18,501 nt of DNA from Cyanobacteriota bacterium (GCA_027482985.1 JAIXVO010000006.1:1-18501); one strand, 5' to 3'. Shown: positions 1 through 7,395, counted from the stretch's first letter. Numbers and translations are program-made. The notes: generated from the sequence alone by a model not told the origin.

Positions 1-762
1 GTGGCGAATCTCCGCTACCCCGATTGGTTAGCATCGTTAGATATTGCCCCTTTGCTGCCGCAAGTCCTCACCCCCGGCACCGCGATCGCCCCGCTCCAGC
101 CCCATCTGGTCACGACCCTCGGCTTACCCCCCACCTGCTGGATTCATGCCGGAACCACGGATAGCATTGCCGCCTTTCTCGCGAGTGGGGCGATCGCTCC
201 CGGTGAAGCCGTCACCTCCCTCGGCTCCACCTTAGTTCTGAAGTTGTTGAGCGCAACGCCCGTTGATCAGGCGGCGGCAGGCATCTACAGTCATCGGTTG
301 GGATCGTTGTGGCTGGTAGGAGGGGCTTCCAATACAGGCGGTGCAGTCCTGCAACAGTTTTTCTCGCCGGCCGAACTGAGTCAGCTCAGTCAGCAAATTC
401 CCGTGGCGCAACCCAGCCCCCTTCGCTACTATCCTCTGATCCAACCCGGCGAACGGTTTCCTGTGAATGACCCCACCCTGCCGCCCCAACTAGAACCACG
501 ACCCAGTGATCCGGTCGCCTTTCTTCACGGGTTACTGGAAAGCATGGCGCGGATTGAAGCTGAAGGCTATCAACAACTCCAGGCGTTAGGCGCGACTCCA
601 CTCGCCAAGGTTTACACTGCCGGAGGCGGGGCTGCGAACTCGGCCTGGACTGCCATTCGCGATCGCCACCTGCCCGTGCCCGTCCTGCCCTCCCGCCATC
701 CCGAAGCCGCTTATGGCACCGCCCTGCTAGCGAGTCAGCACTTCGCGCGGCTGTTGGCGTGA
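1..762 (+). CDS. FGGY-family carbohydrate kinase, C-terminal part (5' end outside window)
   Basis: This is the C-terminal portion of a sugar kinase of the FGGY family, which phosphorylates pentuloses or related sugars with ATP. The visible 253 residues carry the nucleotide-binding half. GTTDSIAAFLASG (about residues 51-63) and the following EAVTSLGST match the phosphate-binding region, and the glycine-rich YTAGGGAANSAW near residue 206 matches the adenosine-binding loop of the actin-like fold. Cyanobacterial members of this type include a characterised D-ribulose kinase, so ribulose or xylulose is a plausible substrate, but this fragment does not settle it. The frame is open at base 1; the GTG there is probably an internal valine, because the family is normally over 400 residues. 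The 3' end overlaps the end of the convergent antiporter gene by 36 bp. Confidence 0.85.
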   Translation: MANLRYPDWLASLDIAPLLPQVLTPGTAIAPLQPHLVTTLGLPPTCWIHAGTTDSIAAFLASGAIAPGEAVTSLGSTLVLKLLSATPVDQAAAGIYSHRLGSLWLVGGASNTGGAVLQQFFSPAELSQLSQQIPVAQPSPLRYYPLIQPGERFPVNDPTLPPQLEPRPSDPVAFLHGLLESMARIEAEGYQQLQALGATPLAKVYTAGGGAANSAWTAIRDRHLPVPVLPSRHPEAAYGTALLASQHFARLLA

Positions 763-1998
763 GGCTTGCCGACTGCTCCATTGCGCATACCGTTTCATCA
801 ACGGGGTCGCCGTTACCCCATGGATCATCACCGATAGCACGACTGTCGTGAAGGTGATCCAGGCCAGTTGCTCCCCGATTTCGCCCTGCAAGCCACTCCC
901 CAGCGCATAGGAAATGTAATACAGCGAACCCACGCCCCGAATCCCAAACCAGCCAAACAGCACCCGATGGATGACGGGGGAATGATTGCCCATCGTTGAA
1001 ATCCAGGCACCCAGGGGACGAATCAGGAAAAACAAGGCACCAGCGACCAGCAGGGTTGATGGCAAATATTTCAGCAGCGGTTCATGGCGCAGAAGCGACC
1101 CCAGCAGCAAAATCGTCCCGATCTCCATCAATTTCTCGATGGTTTCGGTAAATTCCAGTTGAGAAATTTTCTTTTCTGGATTGTGATAGCCCCGATTCGC
1201 CACAATGCCCGCAATAAAGACGGCAATGAACCCATAGCCATTCACTAATTCAGTGATGGCATAGGTCAGGAGCACCATACTCAAGGCGACAAAGTCTTCC
1301 ATCAAGGTATCCGCCGGACGAATGCGTTGAATCCGGCGATCGAGCCAGATGATCCCGCGCGGCACTAACACTCCGACCACACATCCCGCCGCGATCGCCC
1401 AGAACACATCCACCGCTAGCCAGGAGCCAAGCCAGTTCTGCCACGGTCCCTCCTTCAACGAATGCAAGCCAAAGTAAACGAAGGGAAAAGCCAGCGCATC
1501 GTTTAAACCGCCTTCTGACGTTAAGCCAAAGCGCAGTTCATCCTGATCGTCTAAGTGCGATAACTGCACCTCGGAAGCCAGGACGGGATCAGTCGGGGCT
1601 AAGATGGCCCCCAACAACACCGCTGGCCCCCAGTCCAGTTGCAACCCCCAATGGGCGATCGCGGCCACCCCAAAAATCGAAATTGGCATCAACAGGCCAA
1701 TCAGCCGGATGGTGGAGTTCCAGGCTGGCAGTTGAAACGGGCGATTCATTTTCAACCCGCAACTAAACAGGGAGATCAACACCACAAATTCCGTCACCCG
1801 TTCCAGGAACTCCGCGCCCGGACGGATCTCAATCAGCCCAAAGCCATAGGGACTCAGAATCACCCCACAGACCAGATAAATCAACGCATAGGAGAGCGGC
1901 AGGCGGGTAATCCAGCCAGAACCCAGGGTCACAAATAATAGCAGCAAGCCCACCACCAGCAGGCTCAGAATGTAATCATTCACGGTAATTGTCATCAC
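727..1998 (-). CDS. CPA1-type cation:proton antiporter (NhaP-like)
   Basis: This is an integral membrane Na+(K+)/H+ exchanger of the CPA1 family, 423 residues and almost entirely hydrophobic helices. Family signatures are LAPTDPVLASEVQ (T136, D137) and EGGLNDALAFP, whose N166-D167 pair is the ion-binding ND motif of electroneutral CPA1 exchangers. A later GWFGIRGVGSLYY stretch is the conserved helix near the C-terminus. There is no long cytosolic regulatory tail. The first two codons are GTG and ATG (1998 and 1995); no Shine-Dalgarno sequence precedes either, so the true start could be the ATG. The gene is tail to tail with the kinase and lies downstream of psaK on the same strand, separated by a candidate terminator. 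Probable role is pH or sodium homeostasis; direction and membrane (plasma or thylakoid) cannot be told. Confidence 0.9.
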   Translation of the reverse strand: MMTITVNDYILSLLVVGLLLLFVTLGSGWITRLPLSYALIYLVCGVILSPYGFGLIEIRPGAEFLERVTEFVVLISLFSCGLKMNRPFQLPAWNSTIRLIGLLMPISIFGVAAIAHWGLQLDWGPAVLLGAILAPTDPVLASEVQLSHLDDQDELRFGLTSEGGLNDALAFPFVYFGLHSLKEGPWQNWLGSWLAVDVFWAIAAGCVVGVLVPRGIIWLDRRIQRIRPADTLMEDFVALSMVLLTYAITELVNGYGFIAVFIAGIVANRGYHNPEKKISQLEFTETIEKLMEIGTILLLGSLLRHEPLLKYLPSTLLVAGALFFLIRPLGAWISTMGNHSPVIHRVLFGWFGIRGVGSLYYISYALGSGLQGEIGEQLAWITFTTVVLSVMIHGVTATPLMKRYAQWSSRQASRQQPREVLTR

Positions 1999-2066
1999 AG
2001 GAGGAGATTGCTCTCACTGTAGTGATTGACACTCTCGCTGCCTAACACCCTGCGACAGATTCACCT

Positions 2067-2101
2067 AAAACAAAGGAGCCAGAAGTTCCCCTCTCGCTCC
2101 T
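2067..2101 (-). terminator. Candidate Rho-independent terminator downstream of psaK
   Basis: Read on the minus strand, AGGAGC pairs with GCTCCT (6 bp). After one G/G mismatch, an inner AGAGG/CTTCT stem (with one G-U pair) closes a GGAA loop. The stem is followed directly by TTGTTTT. It sits about 70 nt after the psaK stop codon and before the antiporter start, so it would separate those two transcripts. Confidence 0.55.
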
Positions 2102-2171
2102 CAAGCAAAGTGACAGATAATCGGTTTGGTCGGAACCCGATCAAGCCGCAACTCAATTGGCGAATTGCGCT

Positions 2172-2420
2172 TTACAACGCGCCCGTGTTGGTCAGACCCA
2201 GAATCGCCCCTGCCCCCAAGATATGCCCAAAGCAAGTAGCAGCAATCAACGCAGGCACACTTAGCCCTAAGCCGGGAACTTCAGGCCCCACATGGGGACG
2301 TTGAATCGAGAATTTGCTAATTGCGATCGCGATGATGTTGCAAACAACCATCACCACAGCCACAGAAGGACTCCAGTCGGAGGCGCGGGTAGCTACAGCC
2401 AATACGAGTGAATGAAGCAA
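2172..2420 (-). CDS. psaK: Photosystem I reaction centre subunit PsaK
   Basis: This is the small peripheral two-helix subunit of photosystem I in the thylakoid membrane, which binds antenna chlorophyll and stabilises the edge of the complex. The 82-residue product has the N-terminal helix with ATRASDWSPSVAVVMVVCNI, a short stromal loop, and the diagnostic C-terminal helix containing FGHILGAGAILGLTNTG. Length and layout match cyanobacterial PsaK. The start is TTG at 2418-2420, because it is preceded at good spacing by AGGAGAG (read on the minus strand) and gives the expected N-terminus. Cyanobacteria often have two psaK genes with different light responses; which paralogue this is cannot be decided here. 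It appears to be a single-gene transcript: a candidate terminator lies downstream and a possible HLR1-like site upstream. Confidence 0.93.
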   Translation of the reverse strand: MLHSLVLAVATRASDWSPSVAVVMVVCNIIAIAISKFSIQRPHVGPEVPGLGLSVPALIAATCFGHILGAGAILGLTNTGAL

Positions 2421-2491
2421 TTGACTCTCTCCTAATTCAGATGATGTCAGCCGATATTTTCTAAAGAATTGCTGCCAAACCGATAGCTATT

Positions 2492-2509
2492 GCGACAATA
2501 GTTTACATT
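2492..2509 (-). promoter_or_regulatory. Possible HLR1-like (RpaB) site upstream of psaK
   Basis: On the plus strand, GCGACAAT and TTTACATT are separated by 2 nt. The second octamer fits the HLR1 half-site (G/T)TTACA(T/A)(T/A) exactly; the first matches at 6 of 8 positions. HLR1 pairs bind the response regulator RpaB and control photosystem I genes by light intensity. The site lies about 70-90 nt before the psaK start codon, in the expected zone, but in reverse orientation to the gene. This is a motif match only. Confidence 0.3.
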
Positions 2510-2511
2510 TC

Positions 2512-2836
2512 GGGGGAAGAGGGAGGGAGAGGGAGGTAAAGGGAGGGAGAGGAAGAAAGAAGTCAGGAGTCAGGAGTCAGGAGGCAGGAGCAGGAGGGGG
2601 AATGGTTGGTCATTGCCTGGATGGGATGGCGTTTAGCGCGAGGCGGGAAAATCTGGTAGAGACGCGCCGCTGGCACGTCTCCAGGTGAATGGCGGGGAGG
2701 CCAGAGACCTGCCAAAGATCTAGTGCAAGAGATGTGCCAAAGATGCGGTGCAATAGACGTGCCAGCGACGATTCCCAGATTTCCCTCCCCTCCCCCTTCC
2801 TTTCCCTCCCTTCCTCTCCCTTGCCCTCCCTTGCTC
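2512..2836. repeat. Low-complexity purine/pyrimidine tracts forming a large imperfect palindrome
   Basis: The gene-free stretch between psaK and the next gene (about 560 bp) is dominated by this structure. The left part is a nearly pure A/G tract (2512-2561). The right part is a nearly pure C/T tract (2780-2835) that resembles the reverse complement of the left. Inside lie further matching arms: GGGAAAATCTGG at 2645 against CCAGATTTCCC at 2775, and a perfect 13-bp pair, CGCTGGCACGTCT (2668-2680) with AGACGTGCCAGCG (2755-2767). Several degenerate GACGTGCCA-like words fill the centre. No convincing protein is encoded. It may be a decayed miniature element or a slippage-prone spacer. Confidence 0.6.
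2561..2588 (+). repeat. Tandem heptamer AGTCAGG, four copies (last with one change)
   Basis: Three exact AGTCAGG units run head to tail (2561-2581), followed by AGGCAGG and then a shortened AGCAGG. Such heptameric runs are known as short tandem repeats in intergenic DNA of many cyanobacteria. It sits at the right end of the purine tract. Confidence 0.8.
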
Positions 2837-2859
2837 AAATAGTACAAATGAACTATATT
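2831..2859 (+). promoter_or_regulatory. Candidate sigma70-type promoter for the small secreted protein
   Basis: TTGCTC (2831-2836) and TATATT (2854-2859) are separated by exactly 17 nt. Transcription would begin near 2866, giving a leader of about 120 nt before the ATG at 2988. It is based on consensus likeness alone. Confidence 0.4.
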
Positions 2860-2932
2860 GTTCAAAGGCTTCTCCCATCCCTTTACCGCTTCACCCTGAC
2901 GAGTGATTGAGGGGTGTGAAGTGAGGAGGATG

Positions 2933-2976
2933 CTTTGATGGCTTTCATCAAAGGCAGGATCTTCAAATCTCTGAAG
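2933..2976 (+). promoter_or_regulatory. 5' leader hairpins before the small secreted protein
   Basis: CTTTGATG (2933-2940) and CATCAAAG (2946-2953) form a perfect 8-bp stem with a 5-nt loop. Just downstream, CTTCA (2961-2965) can pair with TGAAG (2972-2976), which covers the first bases of the presumed ribosome-binding site AAGGA (2974-2978). Such an arrangement could modulate translation, but no known riboswitch class is recognised. Confidence 0.35.
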
Positions 2977-2987
2977 GAACAGTAACT

Positions 2988-3365
2988 ATGTCTCAAAAAT
3001 TCCTTGCATTCCTTTCGATGGGCGCGATCGCCCTCAGTCCGTTGCCGACTTTTCTCGCTCAACCTAGCGCCAGTGCGGCTCAGCGGGAGGTGATGAAGAT
3101 GGTCATGATTGACCAACAACAGTTGACAGCGAGCCAACGAGAAGCCTTCCAGCGCTACTTGCAAACTGCCAACCTGCCGCGTACTCAGGTGGGCAAACGC
3201 TGCCAATACTACGGTAAGCCGCAAGTGTGGTGTTTGCTGCTAGAACCGACCTTGGCACAGCAGGTGTATCAGCAACTCAGAAGTCAATCAGAGTTTGGAT
3301 CGGCGACTGAGATTAAAGAAGTGCGCCGCATTCGAGAAGCGACTTCGCAACGTAGCGGCATTTAA
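2988..3365 (+). CDS. Small secreted protein of unknown function
   Basis: The product has 125 residues with a typical Sec signal peptide: short basic start (MSQK), hydrophobic core to about residue 24, and a likely cleavage after the ASA region near residue 30. The mature part is about 95 residues, rich in Gln and Arg, with a predicted helical segment (LTASQREAFQRYLQ). Two cysteines lie about ten residues apart (around KRCQYY and VWCLLL) and could form a disulfide in the periplasm. I do not recognise a family. The ATG is supported by AAGGA nine bases upstream. A candidate promoter and two leader hairpins precede it. It converges with the proline-rich protein gene across a HIP1-containing hairpin. 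Confidence 0.75.
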   Translation: MSQKFLAFLSMGAIALSPLPTFLAQPSASAAQREVMKMVMIDQQQLTASQREAFQRYLQTANLPRTQVGKRCQYYGKPQVWCLLLEPTLAQQVYQQLRSQSEFGSATEIKEVRRIREATSQRSGI

Positions 3366-3376
3366 GCATTCGCTCA

Positions 3377-3408
3377 GCGATCGCGGAGTCATTCAGCTTC
3401 GCGATCGC
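3377..3408. terminator. Inverted repeat between convergent genes, possible bidirectional terminator
   Basis: GCGATCGCGGA (3377-3387) pairs with TTCGCGATCGC (3398-3408), an 11-bp stem with one G-T wobble and a 10-nt loop, lying 12 nt after the stop of the plus-strand gene and 28 nt from the stop of the minus-strand gene. There is no strong T-run on either side, so termination is uncertain. Two HIP1 octamers make up the arms. Confidence 0.4.
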
Positions 3409-3435
3409 GACTTTAACCTCAGTAAAGGGCATCGC

Positions 3436-3936
3436 TTAACTGCGACACTGCCCTCTCGACCAACCCCATTCATCCACGCCGACTGAGACTTCGGAACCTG
3501 GTCGCACATTGCCCCGTGACAGATCCACTAGGGTGACATTTGTGGCCGCGCGGAATGCTCCCCGGTAAATCCGTTCACCCTGGGCGTTAGTCTCGCTAAA
3601 GGTCAGGGTCGAGATTTGCGGCTGTTCGCCATCGCGCGTCCAGCGAATTTGGGTGAATCCTCCGGGCACAAAGTCGGCACGGAAAGCCCAGCCATTCGTC
3701 ATACGCCCTTCGCAGAATAAGGGCTGGTTGGCTGGTGGTGGGGCGGCAGGCGGCGCAGCCGGGGGTGGATTGTTGGGCTGTTGGGCCACTGGCGGTGACG
3801 GAACTGGCGACGGTTGCGCGGCGGGTGGTGCTGGCGGCGGCGGGGTGGCTTGCTGGTTGGCAGGAGCACAGCTCACGGTCAGGAGGCCAACGGTCAACGA
3901 GATCGCCGGCCAAAGCTTGGCAGAAATACCCATCAT
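3436..3936 (-). CDS. Proline-rich envelope protein, probable lipoprotein, function unknown
   Basis: The product has 166 residues. It begins with a hydrophobic signal segment ending in LLTVSC, a lipobox-like sequence with an unusual Thr at -3, so lipid attachment at Cys23 is likely but not certain. A Pro/Ala/Gln-rich linker covers about residues 26-72. A compact C-terminal domain of about 90 residues follows, bounded by two cysteines (LFCEGR and RGQCRS) that may form a disulfide. This domain (around EGRMTNGWAFRADF) looks beta-rich; I cannot assign it to a named family. Two ATGs are adjacent (3936 and 3933) and the ribosome-binding site is weak. It lies 87 bp downstream of the ABC permease on the same strand. 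The low-complexity linker probably spans periplasm or peptidoglycan. Confidence 0.75.
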   Translation of the reverse strand: MMGISAKLWPAISLTVGLLTVSCAPANQQATPPPPAPPAAQPSPVPSPPVAQQPNNPPPAAPPAAPPPANQPLFCEGRMTNGWAFRADFVPGGFTQIRWTRDGEQPQISTLTFSETNAQGERIYRGAFRAATNVTLVDLSRGNVRPGSEVSVGVDEWGWSRGQCRS

Positions 3937-4023
3937 GATTGCACTTCTTACGACTGAGGCAGAGACACCACAATATACCGCAAATATTTAGCGGCGATCG
4001 GCTGGCTAGAACACGCGATCGCG

Positions 4024-4839
4024 CTAACTGGAGGCACTGGTATAGAACCGTAAGGCAAATCGCCAGAAGGCCGCAGAAGCCCACAGCAAGCAGGCCGATA
4101 GTAGCGCCGCGCCCATCACCCAGCCCCAACTGCCCCGTTGCAAAATCACCTCAGCGGGAATGGTGGTGAGAAAGGCGACCGGGACGACGAAGGTAAAAAA
4201 GACGCGATAGCCCATGGGGTAAGCCACCATCGGAAAGCGTCCGGCTTCCAGTAACCCGCGTAAGACTTCGGTAACGTTATAAATTTTGACAAACCAGATA
4301 CTCATCGCCCCCAGCATGAACCACAGGCTGTAGAGAATCAGGAACCCAAACAGGATGGGGATCAACCCCAACAGGTAATTGCTCAGTCCCAGCCCTAATT
4401 TATTCCCCGCATAAACAATCATGGCAACCCCAAAGCAGAGGTCGGGTAAGCCCCAGGGGGAGAGGGTGTGGGTCGAGAGCCAGAATTGTGAACTGATGGG
4501 TTTGAGCAGGACAAAATCTAATGTGCCCTGCTGGATGTGGCGGACAATGCGGTTCAAGTTGGGAGCCAAGAAAGTGGCTGAGAAGCCTTGTAGCACGGTG
4601 AAGATGCCCAGCACGACGAGGGCTTGTTCCCAACTCCAGTTTTCAAACCGATAGCCTGTGCGATAGAACAGGAACAAGCCGAATAGGCTGCCGATGAACC
4701 CCCCAAAGCTACTCAGGGTCGCGATCAAAAAGTTGACGCGGTATTCCAATTCCGCCGCGATCGCGGTCATCCAGAACAACTTGAGGACAGTCAAATAGCG
4801 GCGGTAGGGCATTGAACACGCGCCAATCAGGAAGATCAT
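4024..4839 (-). CDS. ABC-2 type transporter permease (COG3694/DUF990-like)
   Basis: This is a membrane subunit of an ABC transporter, 271 residues with about six transmembrane segments. AAELEYRVNFLIA near residue 30, the central IQQGTLDFVLLKP segment, and RFPMVAYPMGYRVFF with the following VPVAFLTTIPAE are characteristic of the ABC-2 permease group found in pairs in bacteria and cyanobacteria. The family normally works with a second related permease and an ATPase; neither is next to it here, so partners must be encoded elsewhere. The substrate is unknown. The chosen ATG at 4839 gives a nine-residue leader before a second ATG at 4812, and the shorter form starting MPYRRYLTVL fits the family start at least as well. 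No strong ribosome-binding site decides between them. Confidence 0.85.
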   Translation of the reverse strand: MIFLIGACSMPYRRYLTVLKLFWMTAIAAELEYRVNFLIATLSSFGGFIGSLFGLFLFYRTGYRFENWSWEQALVVLGIFTVLQGFSATFLAPNLNRIVRHIQQGTLDFVLLKPISSQFWLSTHTLSPWGLPDLCFGVAMIVYAGNKLGLGLSNYLLGLIPILFGFLILYSLWFMLGAMSIWFVKIYNVTEVLRGLLEAGRFPMVAYPMGYRVFFTFVVPVAFLTTIPAEVILQRGSWGWVMGAALLSACLLWASAAFWRFALRFYTSASS

Positions 4840-5004
4840 GAGCTTTCATTCTACTGATTCCCGCGACCCGATGAAAATTCGTCACCAGGGTGATGGATTG
4901 AAGCCGGGATGCTATAAAAGGGGTTAAGATCTGTAAAGTGACAATTGCCTGGTTGTCGCCTTTTTGTGTGTTTGCCCATCAGGAGTTAACGCGAGGTTAG
5001 CGCA

Positions 5005-5286
5005 GTGTCAGTCGAAACTCTTCAGAAATCTTCAACGGTTCGAAAATTAGCTCCCCGGTATCGGGTCTTGCTGCACAATGATGATTTCAATTCTATGGAG
5101 CATGTCGTCCAAACGTTGATGACGACGGTTCCCAGCCTGACCCAACCCCAAGCAGTGGATATTATGATGGAAGCCCACACGAATGGCGTGGCGCTGGTGA
5201 TCACCTGTGCGCAGGAACATGCAGAGTTTTATTGCGAGACCCTGAAAAATCATGGTTTAACCAGCACAATCGAACCTGACGAGTAG
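5005..5286 (+). CDS. clpS: ATP-dependent Clp protease adaptor ClpS
   Basis: This is the adaptor that delivers N-degron substrates to the ClpC/ClpP protease in the cytoplasm. The 93-residue product has the conserved core VLLHNDDFNSMEHVV (residues 21-35), where N25, D26 and D27 contact the substrate's free amino group, and MMEAH with H58 in the binding pocket. It ends with ITCAQEHAEFYCETL and a short acidic tail. The start is GTG at 5005, supported by GAGG eight bases upstream and by the expected N-terminus leading into KLAPRYRV. Cyanobacteria carry two ClpS paralogues with different N-terminal preferences; this one looks like the canonical type, without certainty. A TATAAA sequence at 4913 may belong to its promoter, but no good -35 is seen. 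The CPBP protease gene follows after 11 bp. Confidence 0.95.
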   Translation: MSVETLQKSSTVRKLAPRYRVLLHNDDFNSMEHVVQTLMTTVPSLTQPQAVDIMMEAHTNGVALVITCAQEHAEFYCETLKNHGLTSTIEPDE

Positions 5287-5297
5287 CTGCCCCCACT

Positions 5298-6137
5298 TTG
5301 CCTTCCCTGCTGTCCAAGCTCCGTGCCACTGCCGCCCCGCTGCGCATTCTGGTGTTTGCCTTAATCCTGCTGGCGGTCTGGTTGCCGATCGCCTTACCGC
5401 TCCGCTGGCTGATTCGCGACGAAAATTTGGCTGGGATCATTACCCTGGTGATCTTGTATGTCCAATTTCTGGTGCTGGTGCGGCTTTGGGGGCGCAGAGT
5501 GCACCGTCAGCATCAGGTGTTCCGCAGCTATGGGCTAGATTTTTCGCGGCAAAATGGCTTACTGGTGGTTCGCGGCGTTGGAATTGGGTTGGGCAGTGTC
5601 GGGGTGTTGCTCCTCGTCCAAACCATCTGCGGGTGGATTCAATGGCAACTGCCGACGTTCCAACTGGTTCAAATTATTCTAGAAGGCTTGCTGGTCGCGC
5701 TGGCGATCGGGTTTGCCGAAGAGTTATTATTTCGCGGCTGGATGTTGGATGAATTGCAACGGGATTACACGCCCATTGTGGTGTTGTGGGCAAATGCCAT
5801 CCTGTTTGCGGCGCTCCACTTGCGACTGTGGACATTTCCAGCGCTGGTGTGTTTAGGGATCGCGCTAGTGTGGGCCAAGCGATCTCACAGTCAGGTGCGG
5901 TTAGGCAAGCGGTACGACTTGCTCGGACTGCCCATCGGCATCCATGCCGGATTGGTGTGGGGCAACTACATTGTGGAGGTGGGCAAGCTGATTCAATATT
6001 CGGGGCGCGTGCCGGAGTGGATCACGGGCATTGGGCGCAATCCGGTGGCAGGCGTAGTGGGTTTCGTGTTGCTGGGCGGACTGGCTTGGGGTATGTGGCA
6101 GTCCGCGATCGCCCATCGCAGTTCATCCCAGCTTTAA
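5298..6137 (+). CDS. CPBP-family intramembrane glutamic protease
   Basis: This is a membrane protease of the CPBP (CAAX protease/bacteriocin-processing, Rce1-like) family, 279 residues with multiple transmembrane segments. The three family motifs are all present: EELLFR (E141, E142, R146), a His in ALHLRLW (H174), and HAGLVWGN (H216, N223), so it should be catalytically competent. Natural substrates of cyanobacterial members are mostly unknown. The only reasonable start is TTG at 5298: an in-frame stop lies at 5277 and the next start codon falls inside the first membrane helix. No clear ribosome-binding site precedes it, and it starts 11 bp after the clpS stop, which suggests cotranscription and translational coupling. 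A link between ClpS-dependent degradation and this protease is an inference from position only. Confidence 0.88.
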   Translation: MPSLLSKLRATAAPLRILVFALILLAVWLPIALPLRWLIRDENLAGIITLVILYVQFLVLVRLWGRRVHRQHQVFRSYGLDFSRQNGLLVVRGVGIGLGSVGVLLLVQTICGWIQWQLPTFQLVQIILEGLLVALAIGFAEELLFRGWMLDELQRDYTPIVVLWANAILFAALHLRLWTFPALVCLGIALVWAKRSHSQVRLGKRYDLLGLPIGIHAGLVWGNYIVEVGKLIQYSGRVPEWITGIGRNPVAGVVGFVLLGGLAWGMWQSAIAHRSSSQL

Positions 6138-6310
6138 GCCGCAACCATCACCCGCTAGTCACCGTAAAGATTTCACAAAGTCTTCAGAGGTTTCGCGGAG
6201 TGATTTGCCCCTATCCGTAAGAATAATGAGGTATCAGGGCTTCTTTCTGCATCTGCCCCAAAGCCACTCGACTGAATCTTTGGGATCTTGTTATTGCCTT
6301 CTCCCTGATT

Positions 6311-7366
6311 ATGAATACCCCTGTGTTTTCCCCCCACGGTGTGATATCAACCACCGGGAAATTGCCCTGTATCGTGTGTTGTACAACGCCACAAGCCGAT
6401 TGGCGCTGGCTGCCACAAGCTCTAAATGACAAACCACGGCAATGGCATTTTTGTGTCGCCACACCGCTGAACTTCCTGGAACGCTGGCTCCAGCATCCCA
6501 ATCTGGCGGCAATTCGCACCAGTTGGCGGGCAATCCGTTTAGTGCAGCGGAATCGCGCCGATTTATTGGTGACAAATCACCCCACCCTCACGTTCTGGTG
6601 TGCGCTGTTTGGCCTCCTCCAGCAAGTCTCGGTGGAGCATGTTGCTCTGGGCTTTTATCGACCCCGCATTCCCCACGGGCTGCATTATGTCCTGGCGCAG
6701 TGGGTGTATTCCAGCGTGAGTCGATTCATTGTGCATTCGCGGGCCGAACGGCAGTTCTATAGCGAGTCCCTGGGGATTCCCTGCGGCCGGTTTGAGATGC
6801 AGCACTGGAGTCACCCCACACCAGACGTGTCGCTAACGCCACCGCTGGTGACGGGAGAATACATTTGTGTCATCAGCGATCGCGGTCAGGATCACCGCAC
6901 CCTGATGGCCGCGATCGCTCGCTTACCGGAAATTCCGTTAGTGCTGGTGACCCCTCGCGGTCGGGCGATCGGAGTGCCCCTTCCGCCCAATGTCATCTTG
7001 CAATCGGGAATCACTGCTACCGCCCGCTTAAACCTGCTCAAGCATGCTCGCTTTCTGGTCCTGCCGCTGCGCCAGCCCCATCAACCCTGTGATGCGGCTA
7101 TGCTGGTCACTGCCATGCGGCTGGGTAAAACCTTTGTCACTGCCAATTTACCGAATGTCAGTGATTACGCCTTCCACAACTCCAACGCCATCCTCTATGA
7201 CGCTGGCAATCCTGAGTCTTTAGCGAATGCAATTCGAGAGCTATGGCAAAACGTCATTCAGTGCGAAATCTTAGGCGAAAATGGTCGCGAATTTGTCTCT
7301 AGCTTTTGTGCGAAAAAAACGACTCACCATTGCTTTTCCCAACTCCTCACCCGTCACGGACTTTAG
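6311..7366 (+). CDS. Glycosyltransferase-like protein (GT-B fold, group 1 type)
   Basis: The product has 351 residues and is probably a cytoplasmic or membrane-associated glycosyltransferase. The N-terminal half contains a Rossmann-like LLVTNHPTLTFW segment and RFIVHSRAERQFY, which resembles the acceptor-side domain of GT4 enzymes. The C-terminal half has ICVISDRGQDHRTLMAAI, LKHARFLVLPLRQ, a region corresponding to the donor-binding E(x7)E element but with CDAAMLVTAMRLGK, and the usual ending NPESLANAIRELW followed by GREFVSSFC. The typical glutamates of GT4 catalysis are not obvious, so activity is not assured. Substrate is unknown. The ATG lacks a good ribosome-binding site; CCCAAAG/CTTTGGG (6257-6284) makes a weak hairpin 27 bases upstream. 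It stands alone, 173 bp after the CPBP gene. Confidence 0.65.
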   Translation: MNTPVFSPHGVISTTGKLPCIVCCTTPQADWRWLPQALNDKPRQWHFCVATPLNFLERWLQHPNLAAIRTSWRAIRLVQRNRADLLVTNHPTLTFWCALFGLLQQVSVEHVALGFYRPRIPHGLHYVLAQWVYSSVSRFIVHSRAERQFYSESLGIPCGRFEMQHWSHPTPDVSLTPPLVTGEYICVISDRGQDHRTLMAAIARLPEIPLVLVTPRGRAIGVPLPPNVILQSGITATARLNLLKHARFLVLPLRQPHQPCDAAMLVTAMRLGKTFVTANLPNVSDYAFHNSNAILYDAGNPESLANAIRELWQNVIQCEILGENGREFVSSFCAKKTTHHCFSQLLTRHGL

Positions 7367-7395
7367 TAAAAGCAGGGGTAGAGGTCTGGTGGACA

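Noticed and set aside
2026..2304. Plus-strand 92-residue open frame opposite psaK
   Set aside because: psaK on the other strand is unmistakable and the plus-strand translation has no family features.
3653..3991. Gly/Ala-rich plus-strand open frame opposite the proline-rich protein
   Set aside because: It is the antisense shadow of the Pro/Ala linker; the minus-strand product has a signal peptide and a balanced C-terminal domain, the plus-strand one is low complexity only.
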